A DNA stretch of 64,000 nucleotides from NCBI GenBank assembly GCA_010909725.1, contig JAACMV010000017.1:248001-312000 (forward strand). The letters run 5' to 3'. Position 1 is the first letter of the stretch; the number at the start of each line of letters is the position of its first letter. The DNA comes from Picochlorum sp. 'celeri' (lineage: Eukaryota; Chlorophyta; Trebouxiophyceae). The notes under the pieces were generated by a model. It was given only the letters and a program-made list of their open reading frames with translations, was not told the DNA's origin and did not search any database. This document shows, piece by piece, positions 9,573-19,487 of the stretch. The translations under genes and the position numbers were made by a program.

Positions 9573-10904
9573 ATGGCGTCTCTGAGGCATATTGTGACAC
9601 AGATTCGTCATGTAGAGCAGCAGAACAGCGCTCATCTGAGCTCTGGTCGAGAAGAAGATGTGACCGAGTTGGAAACGATGTTGTGCTCACGGGGCACTGA
9701 AGGGATCATTAAACAAGCAGATGTGGAGACGGTGTTATCTTCTATAGAGTCTTTGGATACGAGGAGTCATCAGGTTGGGATTTTGCACATCCTGGGAGCT
9801 CTTTCCAAAAGTTTAGTTTGTTCAGGTGGAGAAGACATTTTGGAGCAGTACTGCACATTAGCGTTTAGTTTTCTTCTCTCTTGTTCACCAGATGATTACA
9901 TAGGGTATAGTAACATGTCAAAGAGGAAATTATGTCGTGTCTGTTGCACAGTTGGGCAGGTGGCAATGGAGTCTGGGAGGGCAAAGCAGGCAATTGTACC
10001 AGTCTCTACTGGGCTGCATTGTCTGGTACAAGGGAGGTTAGAAATACTGACGCCCGTACATGCGGAGCTACTGAAGCTGTGTCTTGTGTCAAAAATGTAT
10101 TCCAAGGCGGTTTCGTTTCTGAAGTCTCATGCCATCCTAAGTGCACCAGAGTGTTACAAGACCAGATCAACACATGTATTGCTCTATTTTTACTACGGGG
10201 GCATGGTGTATACTGGATTGAAAAAGTACAAGGAGGCGATGTTTATGTATCTTGGGGCCATGACAATGCCGGCGTTTCAAGTGAGTGAGATTGCTTTGGA
10301 AGCTGCGAAGAAATACATCCTGGTGTCCCTGATATTGTATGGAGATATTAAGCCAATACCTTCGTATGCGTCGACATTGTTGACGAAAGATGTGAAAATA
10401 GTGTGTGAGAATTATTATAGCCTTGGATCGCTCGTCGCGTCGGGAAAGGACGTCCAAGTGTTTGTGGCAGAGAGAGAGGATGTGTGGCGACGGGATGGGA
10501 ACTTTGGCTTGGTGCAGATACTTGTTGGACAGGAGTGCCAGCGTAAACAGCGAATAGAGAATTTGGGTAAGATATATTCTTCGATTCCACGGGATCGGCT
10601 TGTTTCTGAATTGGGATTGGGGCAATGGGAAGAGATGATGCGTGTCATTTTTTCCATGGAAGCATCAGAGAGGACACGCGTGAAATTGGATGAAAAAGAT
10701 AACGTACTGCATCTGTCTGAAGCAGATGGGACTGATATATCTATGAAAGACATGATGCAACTTATTCAGGAATGCCAGAATATGAAGGATGTGATTGATG
10801 AAGAGTCTCACCATATTGAGTGCTTGCCAGAGTGCATTGTGTCGCAAGAGCCCAAGGGGTCTGCTCGTTCTCGAGAGATTGCAGTAGAAGATCCTTCTGC
10901 TTAA
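9573..10904 (+). CDS. CSN3: COP9 signalosome subunit 3
   Basis: 443 residues from ATG 9573. A PCI-domain scaffold subunit of the COP9 signalosome, which removes NEDD8/RUB from cullins and so controls cullin-RING ubiquitin ligases. The diagnostic CSN3 stretch is present: KKYKEAMFMYLGAMTMPAF, then EIALEAAKKYILVSLILYGDI and the short PSYAS motif, matching the animal and plant proteins closely. The C-terminal half (from about 330) has the winged-helix PCI pattern and ends in an acidic, Ser-rich tail. An in-frame ATG at 9510 would add 21 residues unlike the family; 9573 has a better context (ACCATGGCG). Its stop lies 14 bp from that of the convergent starch synthase gene. No other CSN subunit is in the window. 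Confidence 0.93.
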   Translation: MASLRHIVTQIRHVEQQNSAHLSSGREEDVTELETMLCSRGTEGIIKQADVETVLSSIESLDTRSHQVGILHILGALSKSLVCSGGEDILEQYCTLAFSFLLSCSPDDYIGYSNMSKRKLCRVCCTVGQVAMESGRAKQAIVPVSTGLHCLVQGRLEILTPVHAELLKLCLVSKMYSKAVSFLKSHAILSAPECYKTRSTHVLLYFYYGGMVYTGLKKYKEAMFMYLGAMTMPAFQVSEIALEAAKKYILVSLILYGDIKPIPSYASTLLTKDVKIVCENYYSLGSLVASGKDVQVFVAEREDVWRRDGNFGLVQILVGQECQRKQRIENLGKIYSSIPRDRLVSELGLGQWEEMMRVIFSMEASERTRVKLDEKDNVLHLSEADGTDISMKDMMQLIQECQNMKDVIDEESHHIECLPECIVSQEPKGSARSREIAVEDPSA

Positions 10905-10918
10905 TTTAATTCGCAATA

Positions 10919-13022
10919 TTACATATACAATACATGTGTGATTATATCTTGCCACTGAAGGGCTGATTTGTTCCAGGACATGTCATACTCCATGCACGTT
11001 GCTTGCTCCTGAATGTATAGATCAGTTTTATAGTCTTCTACAGCAGTGTTGACTATTTCAATCATAGCATCTACGCTTTCTCCTACAGTATCGAATTTCG
11101 GCATCAGCCTCCCTATACCACTGCGTCCTAGATCGTATAGTCCTCCTGTGGCTGTCAGGATTGGCACGGCTCCGTAGTGGGCAGCACACTGAGCAATCAG
11201 ACCGCATGGTTCGAACTTCGAAGGGACAATCACATAGTCCGCTGCTGCAAGAAGACAATGGGCTATTTCTTCCGAAAATTCACAGATTCCCGCTGCATGT
11301 CCAGGAAAAGAATGCTCCAGGCTTTCTACTGCTCGCTCCATCCAGGGATCACCAGTTCCTAGGACTGCTAATTGCAGCTTTGACTGCTGTGATTCTGTCA
11401 TGCACTCTTCCACAGATTTTGTCGGTCTTGGTGCCTCTTTCTGAGGTAGTATCTTCGTAAAGGATCTAAGGAGAACATCAACTCCTTTCTGCTCTGTGAG
11501 CCTCCCAATAAACACAAACAGGACAGCCTTGTCATCCACATTCAGTCCAAATTTCTGTTGAATCGCCTTTTTCATATACGATTTACCTTTTGACACGGTA
11601 CTCGATCCATATCGAGCATCTACCGGTAAATACTTGTCATGCAAGGTGTCCCATTCCACAGTATCAATGCCATTCATAATGCCACAGACACCTCGGCGAT
11701 GCAAAATATCCCCCATACCACAATTGAGTGACATATCATCTGACATAATCTCCTTTGCATATTGTGGACTGACAGTAACGATTTGATCACAACAAAGCAA
11801 TGCTCCTTTCATGAAATTCACAGTATTGTCATCGAGTCGAACATCATTCAAGTCTTTTGTAATACCTAGAGTATCTGATTCATTTCCTTCTTCGTCTGGT
11901 GTTGGTCCGAGAATATCCTCCAAGCGTGTTTTTGTATAAAATGGCGCCACAGAATCTGGTGGCAGCAATATATTGGACAACGTATCTTCAGAAAAGACCC
12001 CTTGATACGCTAAATTGTGAATACAAAACAATGTCTTCACCCTTCCAAGTGACCCCAAAATTCTCTTCTCTATATCACTTAGTGATTCTTTCACGTCATT
12101 ACTGACCAATCCTTGCATGATATGTTTCAACCGAAGGACATGCAGCGCGGATGGCCAATCATTCAGAACAAAGACAACATCCCTTGCAGTGCTGCCTCCA
12201 CAACACGATGCAATGGGTTCCCCCTCCGCAACATCTGCGATTCGCTCAGTATTCTCCTCATAATTCGGTAGTAATATACCAGACACTAGAGCCCCCCATG
12301 CCAAAATATCATATCGAATGTCCATATGACGACAATCATAGACCCCTCCATCAGCCTCAACATACGTCAACGACGGATGCCCTCTCGACGCATCATGCCT
12401 CCTCATTCCGAGCATCGGATGCTTTACAAACACTCTATGTACACCAGCATCATCACGCGTCTCAAAAAGAGACGCCTGCCTGCAGATACCCTCCAAAGGA
12501 TACTCTGGGAGAGGCACATCCATCTGACAGTCTCTCACATCATCATACTGTTCATACATTGGAGCGACACTCATCACTCGACACGTCTCGATTGAATCAT
12601 AATCTCCCTTCCATTCTGATTGTATACGAGCAAGGGCTTTGGGTAGTGCTGAGATGACATCAGCTAAACCTCCCACTTTTGACCTACACATGAATCACAT
12701 ATACACGCATCCTCCCAACACATTGCTCCATCACAACATGACATGACATGACATACCATGGAGACACTTCTGTGGAAAGAAATACCACACGCAACTCATC
12801 CACCCTCGTCCCTGCCATTTTCTCTTCACCACCCTTGCTATCGTTGAATTCTTCCATCAAATCTATCCTCTTCTTCCCCTTCACCCTACTCAATGCCTTC
12901 TGATACCTAGTCAGAAAAGACGTCAATACCTTGCGTGAATGACACACGCGATTCGATGCACGCTTCTTTGCCGTGCACAAGAATATCCTCTGGTCTTGCC
13001 CCAAACCCAAAGACACTCGCAT
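10919..13022 (-). CDS. Starch/glycogen synthase, glycosyltransferase family 5
   Basis: Elongates alpha-1,4-glucan from a nucleotide sugar (ADP- or UDP-glucose). Exons 12757-13022 and 10919-12683; the 73-nt intron starts GTATGT and cuts the codon for Trp in the N-terminal GT5 signature, which reads STEVSPW|SKVGGLADVISALPKAL after splicing. Product 676 residues. The C-terminal GT-B half has FVFIGRLTEQKGVDVLL and the nucleotide-sugar loop KFEPCGLIAQCAAHYGAVPI with its Glu. The 75 residues before the catalytic core are basic but do not give a clear transit peptide, so plastid versus cytosol is open; another upstream exon is possible. No carbohydrate-binding module is visible. Both substrate-loop motifs are intact, so the enzyme should be active. 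Confidence 0.92.
12737..12753. repeat. ACATG pentanucleotide tandem repeat inside the starch synthase intron
   Basis: Three and a bit copies of ACATG sit right next to the 5' splice site (minus strand reads GTATGTCATGTCATGTCATG). It is a short microsatellite; copy-number changes would alter intron length only. Confidence 0.7.
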
Positions 13023-13647
13023 CTATCCTGAGAACGATGCCCCACACAATGGCATCATGTCGCGACCAAAATGATCAAATGCTCAAAAATAAGTAAGAAA
13101 GGAATCCAACCCACGCCCCGCCTGCTCAAGCTTTCGTCGTGTCAGACTGACATGTCACTCCAGCAAAAGACGTAACTTTTGATGAGCTGCTCCTTCCAGT
13201 CAATGCCCATGAAGTACAAATACTATAGCCTAGTTATCACAATGTACCGCCTGGATATGGAAAACATCCACTGTCTGATGCCAGAGTGGCAGCAAGTACA
13301 TCTTACATGCCATTGTTCGATCAAATTCTCGTTTCACCGATCAATTGCAATTGGTCGACAGGGCTCCGGCCTCTGTATCGCAGCAGTGCCTGCTGCTGAT
13401 GGCAAGGCCATCCAATCCCACAGCACGCCGCATGCCAGTGTCTCTCTAGAGCGATTGATTTCTAGTACATTGTCCATACCAATAACAGTACTTTTCATTT
13501 AACCATCGCGAATTTGATTGCATCGTATCGAAGACCTCATATCGAGTACGTAGAGTTTTGGGGGCCACCACAGCTGCGGCACCAAGGAACCAATTCATTC
13601 GTCCAACGTACGATTTTTTACTACGCATACTTTATATCTGAGAGATA
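13023..13647. other. Intergenic, divergent promoter of starch synthase and SMYD genes
   Basis: 625 bp between divergent starts. A plus-strand frame 13179-13502 (107 codons) has no family resemblance. A further 5' exon of the starch synthase gene could hide here on the minus strand, but I found no candidate good enough to call. No RNA gene seen. Confidence 0.5.
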
Positions 13648-15477
13648 ATGAGTGCTACGGAGGTTCAGCAACATCAGAATGCTAGTGAGGGAGAGTCTGC
13701 TGGAAAGCAGCAGCGTGTCGCACCACAAAAGCCTGCTGTGGCGCAGCCGAAAAGAAACTCTCCTCGGTACCAGCCATTGCCTACGATTATGAAGAAAATA
13801 TCAGATACTCCTGATCTTGGATGGAAATTGGAGGTGGCTCAGAAGCATGTCAAGAATGTGGTCGCAACCAAGGACTATGAGGCCGGGGAGCTGGTCAGTG
13901 TTGAACGGCCATTTTTGTGCGTGCCAATGGCCAAGTACGCTGGATTATTCTGCCACAAGTGTCTTCATAGATTGAAGTGGGATAAGGCATCGACGAAGGA
14001 TGCTGGGACTGGACTGAATCCTTGCCTTCCAAGGTATTGTGATGGGTGCAAGGAGAAGGGACGTGTGGACCAGGAGTTGGACGCAAAGCTTGCTGCATTG
14101 CGAATCAAGCTTCCTGATATTGCGAAAGAGCACTCCTTAGATCCAACGATGCTCCATATTGTGACGTTGCTTGATTTACAGAGGGCAGGTGTTGTGAAAC
14201 GAGAGGAGATTTTCATTGATTCCAAGGATTCTGATGTCCAGAAGAAGACATTCCAGTGCTCGGTGGAAGATTTCGATCATTTGACCAATGTATGGGATCG
14301 TAAACCAGAGTCTTGGAGGAAGATGGTGGGTCCAGCTGTGCGTGCTCTTCATAAAGAGCTGACTGCCCTGGCATCATCTGGAGCCATCCCAGGGTATACC
14401 AAGGCAAGCAGTCTTGTCAGGATGCAAGCTGATGCTGCACAGATTTCCATGCATGTTCAGACAATCTCTGCACCAGATTTACAGAGTGGAGACACGGCTG
14501 TGGGCATGTTCCCAGGGTTGAGTCAGTTCCAGCATGCGTGTGCTCCAAATGCCTTCTTTTTGGCGCGAGGAAATGAGCTGTTTGTCCGTGCCATTATTCC
14601 GATCCGCAAGGGAGAAGAAATTCTTGTTTCATACGTCAATATAGCGGAAACAAGAGCAAATAGGCAGGTGCTGCTTGAATCAGAGCGTCATATTGCCTGC
14701 CATTGTGCTCGATGCGAGCATCCAAAGGAACAGTCGGTTGACCGTCTTATTGAGGGAGTTGTATGCTTGGACTGCCGAGCTGATGTCCTTTTGCCTCTTG
14801 ACATTGGGCCTCAAAATGACGCTGCAACAGAACTATACAAGCAGAGGTTGCAGGAGGACAGGAAATATCATGTGAAGATGTTGACCAAAAAGTTGCGCCA
14901 TGCAAAGGGAGAGGAGGCAAAGAAGAAGATTGAAGAAGATATCAAGGAGCTTGAAGGCGATGTTACAGTACCAGAGGGTGTTATTTTCTGGCGTTGTTGT
15001 TCATGTGAGAGCGTAGAACCCTCCCATACAGTAAATACAGATGGTCCAGGGGATATTATTAACAAGGCAAACCGTTTGCTCCAAGGAGCAGGGCTGTTGA
15101 GTTTGAAACAGAAGAATTACAGTGAAAGTGGGGAGAATATGCTAGAGACTCTGGCAGGTACCCTTGATGGAAGACTGCCACCATATCATATCAAGGTTAT
15201 GGAATCACTTCCACCACTCATCAATTTCAATATGAAGAAGGGTGATGCCATCAAGGTGCTGAACTATGCTATTCAGCTGTGGGATACGGAACGCCAGCTT
15301 GTTGAGGACAGACCAACGATGCAGCAGCTGCAATGTTTGGAAGCTATTATTGATGCAGCAGAGCATAAGGCTTCGAACGCGTCATCGGATGTCATCAAGA
15401 AGCAGTTTGCAAAACGTGTGAAGCAAGCAGAGGAACAGCTCAAAGAAACAAAGAGGATCTTGTTGGGGAAAGCATAA
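13648..15477 (+). CDS. SET-domain protein of SMYD type (putative lysine methyltransferase)
   Basis: 609 residues, single exon. SET enzymes move methyl groups from S-adenosylmethionine to lysine. The N-terminal SET half begins near 65 (VVATKDYEAGELVSVERPFL) and is split by a cysteine-rich segment (FCHKC...CLPRYCDGC) in the position of the MYND finger, though with only part of its ligand pattern. The core motif reads FQHACAPNAFF where active members have NHSC-PN: His and Cys stay, Asn and Ser are replaced. VSYVN and the post-SET cysteines CHCARC (about 350) are present. A Lys/Glu-rich helical segment (405-440) and a C-terminal helical region follow, as in SMYD proteins. Substrate unknown; reduced activity is possible given the altered motif. 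Confidence 0.85.
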   Translation: MSATEVQQHQNASEGESAGKQQRVAPQKPAVAQPKRNSPRYQPLPTIMKKISDTPDLGWKLEVAQKHVKNVVATKDYEAGELVSVERPFLCVPMAKYAGLFCHKCLHRLKWDKASTKDAGTGLNPCLPRYCDGCKEKGRVDQELDAKLAALRIKLPDIAKEHSLDPTMLHIVTLLDLQRAGVVKREEIFIDSKDSDVQKKTFQCSVEDFDHLTNVWDRKPESWRKMVGPAVRALHKELTALASSGAIPGYTKASSLVRMQADAAQISMHVQTISAPDLQSGDTAVGMFPGLSQFQHACAPNAFFLARGNELFVRAIIPIRKGEEILVSYVNIAETRANRQVLLESERHIACHCARCEHPKEQSVDRLIEGVVCLDCRADVLLPLDIGPQNDAATELYKQRLQEDRKYHVKMLTKKLRHAKGEEAKKKIEEDIKELEGDVTVPEGVIFWRCCSCESVEPSHTVNTDGPGDIINKANRLLQGAGLLSLKQKNYSESGENMLETLAGTLDGRLPPYHIKVMESLPPLINFNMKKGDAIKVLNYAIQLWDTERQLVEDRPTMQQLQCLEAIIDAAEHKASNASSDVIKKQFAKRVKQAEEQLKETKRILLGKA

Positions 15478-15696
15478 TGCGACTAGAAGAAGCGTGCACA
15501 TAGCCACTTTTGGTACATTTTAGTTGAAACGAAAAGAAATTATAAGCAGAAAAACATATCAGTAGCCTACTAATATCACTTTTTCCATTTTTCCCAATCC
15601 CATATCTGTAAGACAGTATCGAATATGCACTTACACAAAATACATGCAGTCCACGAGAAAAAATAATGTATCAATTCATGAATATACACATATATA

Positions 15697-17297
15697 TCAC
15701 TTGTGAGCCACAAAGAGCCCCCATGTATGCTGGCGTGTCTGTACAAATTTCAATTTTCTCTGCCAACTTGCTTTCAATTGTTCCACTTTTTCAGACCCCA
15801 GAGACTCATCAAAGTTGCCCCTGGATTCATCCACTCTGGCAATCTCCTTTTCCATACACGTTACTAATTGATCAGATCGATCTTCGATAGACTCGACATG
15901 AAAACCTGCGTTCGTGAGAAGGCTGCGGTACTCCTCGAACGAACAGAGTGCATACCCTCTCTTTGAGATGTACTCTTTGAACTCCTCATCGCCCTCAGAG
16001 TCCGATCGGCAATAGTCTGTGAACACCAATTTACCACCTGGCTTGAGAACATTATAAATCTTTCTCAGGACGGATAATTTGTCTTGGATGTAGAAAAAAG
16101 TCCCTGCTGAAGACGGCATCATAACTGTTGCCAGGTAAATCCCGCTTTGCAGCATCACTGACTTCAAAAGACACTTTTCGGCCATTCCCAGTAGCAGCTG
16201 CAGTTTCTAAGGCCAACATAATCATGTTGACAGACAAATCAATACCATACACGTAGCATCCATACGTCTCCGCAATGTAAAATGCAGCTGCACCAGCCCC
16301 ACACCCAAGGTCCAACACAGAATCATCAGTCTTGACATTCAACAGTTTTGAAAACTCCTTCGTGGTCTCCAACCCTCCAGGAGACACAAATCCGTTCCCA
16401 AAGATCATCTGATACGTACTAATTCCATCCGTATGGTACTGCTTCTGATCCAAAAAGTGCCTCAGGTCATTTGATGATGGCTCTGGAGCACTAACCTTTC
16501 TCCATTTCCAACACACTTGATTCTGGTTCTGCTTCACCTTGACATACGTGTCCACAGATTTGCAAACAACTAGTTCGAAATGATCATATCCACCCGTTGG
16601 CTTTAGAATCTTGGCATTATCAAAAATATGAAAATACTGACGTGGATTTCTGTAGTGAGTAGGATTGTTTGACCGACTCCTGTCACCAGATTGCCGAAAA
16701 CACGACTCTCGGAAGAACACAATACCCCCCTCATCCAGCCATCGCAACATGTTCATCGCCAACTTTTCAATCTCTGCATCGGAAAGATACATGAGCAACC
16801 AATTCGAAAACACCACATCTGCACACCCACTCTCCAAATCCAGCTGTGTCGCATCACCGCAGCGAAAATCGATATTCCCAAGATGCCCATTGCTCTCTTT
16901 GTTCTGATCAATCAGATTCTGCATGAAATCCAGGGCAATCACAGATGTCGCATCCTTGGCCACGTCCGCTGTAAACCGCCCGATCCCTGCTCCGAGTTCC
17001 ACAACACGTTTCCCCTTTGTTGACCCCAATAAGTTCAAAACCTGTACCAAATAAAGTCATCATGAGAAGACAGCATGCAATCCAAGACCAGAGAGGGCAG
17101 CCATCACACAATCAACTTGAACTCTGAGTGTCTGTTCAACCCACACAATCACACACCTCTGGCCTCTCCATCCGATCAATGTCCTTTGCTTTGCTATCAA
17201 GCATCATCGACTCGACAGTTGCCTGCGCTGCATGCTCCTTCCAGTACGCCTTCTGCGCCTCTCGCTCTTCAGCTTTCTTGGCGTCTGAAACAGCCAT
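15697..17297 (-). CDS. Phosphoethanolamine N-methyltransferase, two-domain plant type, frameshifted
   Basis: Makes phosphocholine by three SAM-dependent methylations of phosphoethanolamine, in the cytosol. Exon one 17157-17297 encodes [20 protein letters not shown] and on to DRMERPE; a 115-nt intron follows; exon two begins at 17041. The first methyltransferase domain has [12 protein letters not shown], the second [20 protein letters not shown], the plant PEAMT layout (about 495 residues if uninterrupted). The frame breaks at 16094-16102, inside the conserved SRDT...HIQDK block of domain two: upstream sequence reads to SRD, downstream resumes one frame over at TFFYIQDK. The alignment fits loss of two bases next to a run of six T. 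Both sides look fully constrained, so sequencing error or a very recent mutation is more likely than an old pseudogene. Confidence 0.88.
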
Positions 17298-17485
17298 TAT
17301 CTACCAAAGTCACTCTTCAACACCTATACTACTCTTCTATATGCTACAAATGTATTTTTCTATACGTTGATATGAAGTGGGATGCCTAGATTAGTAGAAA
17401 CAAGTCCCATCTTCCTGTCCAGCCTGCAAGCAGTTCATGGCATGATCACGTCATACAAAGCATCACATATCCAGCATACTCCACA

Positions 17486-18448
17486 TCAGGAACACAAAGA
17501 ACATACAGGTCTCCATGGATCGGTGTCATGCCGTCTCATACCCAATGCACCATGGCATCCTGGAGGAATAGGTCCAGACCAGGAATCAGGTGGGTACAAT
17601 GCTGGCAGTCGTCTCCAGGCACACATCACTCTATGAGCAACCTCTCCAACTGATGGGCCATCGTATATATATGGTGGTGACTTTTTCACTGCGACATATG
17701 AATCGAGAAGGGCCTTGACCTTGCTTCTTACCTCTCCTGGGGACCACTGATATCCTTTCTGGACAACCAAATCATATGGTGTATAGGCCTTTTTATCCCC
17801 ATCTTGGTTGGTTGTGATGGTAGGATCAGCCCCATGCTGTAGTAAATATTCAAAAATATCGAAAAATGGTGCGTGTTTGTAGTGAATCATTCGGGCACAT
17901 CGATGGAGGGGAGTCCACCCACCATTCAATGACTTTTGATTTACTGGAACACGTTCCTCTTCCACGAGATATTTGACCATATCAAGCCTCCCGTGGTCTA
18001 CAGCAAAATGAATCAATGCTCCCGCCCCTCTGTCCAGTGACGGAAACCACCACTCCTTGCTTTCTTCTTGGATGCTTTTGAATTCCTCAAGAGTTCCGTT
18101 TCGTACTGCTTCGACATACTGCACATGGACACCAGCATCACATGATGATGGTGTTTCATCAACATTGTCATACCAATACATACCTCGAAAAATGTGTACG
18201 CTGGACTAGGGGGCTCTCCATACTCTATCCCTGGCCAGGTGTACCCACAGATGGCCTGCATACCATACTCCTCCTCATGATGAACTCGTGGGCGAATGAG
18301 AAAACAATCCACACACAATATGATGATGATGATTCACCTGTCGACGTCCTTGCTCGTCCACATATACGCTCGATTCGACACTCGAGTCCTGTTCCGTCCC
18401 AACCAAGACTGACGTGTTTGTTGCCTTCCCTGTCTCTTGTGGTGCCAT
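17486..18448 (-). CDS. Ankyrin-repeat protein, three exons
   Basis: Exons 18338-18448, 18184-18255 and 17486-18118 (introns of 82 and 65 nt, both GT-AG and phase 0) give 271 residues. The N-terminus MAPQETGKATNTSVLVGTEQ is polar. The middle (YVEAVRNGTLEEFKSIQ, ALIHFAVDHGRLDMVKYLV, GGWTPLHRCARM, DIFEYLLQHGADPTITTNQD, YTPYDLVVQKGY) forms three to four ankyrin repeats that begin at residue 62. The C-terminal 60 residues are Pro/Trp-rich and match nothing I know. Exon one and two are supported by splice consensus, phase and a smooth reading across both junctions. A scaffold role is likely from the repeats, the partner is unknown. Divergent from the EMC8/9 gene with a TATATA box near 18502. Confidence 0.78.
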
Positions 18449-18712
18449 GTGGGTGCTGGTTCCTGCGATCCAATGATTGATTGTTAGATGTATCTACCCT
18501 CTATATAGCTTGATGGGTACATGAGGCGAGCCAATCGTGTCTCTCAGTCAAACACAGGGTTGACTGACACAGGGACATGATTATGTCCATTCATGGAGCA
18601 GCTAGCTGCTCTGCTAAAAAAGGCAATAAAAAAATCAGAGGTCGCGGCGTGTATGTTTCAAAATCACAAAATCCATCCAGATTTGTGTGTATTAGAAATA
18701 TATAAAGTACAA

Positions 18713-19450
18713 ATGGGATCCACAGGAGTGACTATTGAAGAAGATGCGGCGATACGACTGACATTACACGCTCTGAAGTATCCTCGAGCGAGTTGTAATG
18801 GCATTTTGCTTGGTCGTATCGACGATGGGGAGGTTATTGTGTCTGAAATCGCACCAGTATGTCATACATTTACAACTCTGCCTGGACAGATGGAAATAGC
18901 TCTCTGTATGGTTGATAAAGCGTGTCAGAAGTCAGGTGAGCAGACTGGTATTGTGGGGTATTACCAGTGCAACGAGCGTCTCGGGGATCTTGATCTAGGG
19001 CTTGTGGGGCAGAAGATAGCAGACACCATTTCTCGGCTGATTTCTGGTGGGAAAGCGGAGGGGGTTGTGCTCATGGTACGTTGTTGGGATGTATTGCTTC
19101 GTGTGCATGTCTTTTTGGTTTTTCATGGTGACAATCCTGTGCAGTTGGATGGAAAGGCTCTTTCATCTCTTATGGGTATTCACGAAAACAATAAGAGCAA
19201 CAAGAACAACAACAATAGTAGTAGTAGCAGCAGCAGCAGCAGTAGTAGTCCATTTGTGTCGTTGAAAAAGTCTCAAGGGTGGGTGCAAATGGAGAGAGAT
19301 TGTGTTCGATTGCCATGTGGAAAGGATACATTGGCATCGAAATTGAAGCAGTTGATACAAGAGAGAGCTCATGAGGCAATTGTCGACTTTGAAGATCATA
19401 TGGAGGATATCACACAAGATTGGCTTCCTAAAAGGCTCTTGTCGCAGTAG
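18713..19450 (+). CDS. ER membrane protein complex subunit 8/9 (MPN-like)
   Basis: Cytosol-facing subunit of the EMC, which inserts transmembrane and tail-anchored proteins into the ER. Exons 18713-19075 and 19145-19450, separated by a 69-nt GTACGT...GCAG intron in phase 0. From ATG 18713 the product is 222 residues; an in-frame ATG at 18593 would add 40 residues not found in the family. Motifs: RLTLHALKYPRASCNGILLG, LPGQMEIALCMVDKAC, GIVGYYQCNERLGD, VDFEDHMEDITQDW, all in EMC8/9 order. As in other EMC8/9 proteins the MPN fold lacks the JAMM zinc ligands, so it is not a protease. A run of Asn then Ser (about 30 residues) interrupts the C-terminal third, where the family has a loop. Confidence 0.87.
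   Translation: MGSTGVTIEEDAAIRLTLHALKYPRASCNGILLGRIDDGEVIVSEIAPVCHTFTTLPGQMEIALCMVDKACQKSGEQTGIVGYYQCNERLGDLDLGLVGQKIADTISRLISGGKAEGVVLMVRCWDVLLRVHVFLVFHGDNPVQLDGKALSSLMGIHENNKSNKNNNNSSSSSSSSSSSPFVSLKKSQGWVQMERDCVRLPCGKDTLASKLKQLIQERAHEAIVDFEDHMEDITQDWLPKRLLSQ
19183..19251 (+). repeat. Trinucleotide repeat coding an Asn/Ser-rich insert in EMC8/9
   Basis: AAC/AAG/AAT codons followed by AGT and AGC codons encode an Asn/Lys stretch and then eleven serines. The codon mix (AGT block, AGC block, AGT block) points to replication slippage in blocks. Confidence 0.85.
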
Positions 19451-19487
19451 TAGTCATGGTGCCTCGTATACACAGATGATATCAGTA

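Noticed and set aside
13179..13502. 107-codon plus-strand frame
   Set aside because: No domain or repeat; adjacent to a divergent promoter and probably untranslated.
16094..16108. Intron as an explanation for the methyltransferase frame change
   Set aside because: The only GT...AG pair at the break is about 11 nt long, far shorter than any intron here, and flanking protein sequence is contiguous.
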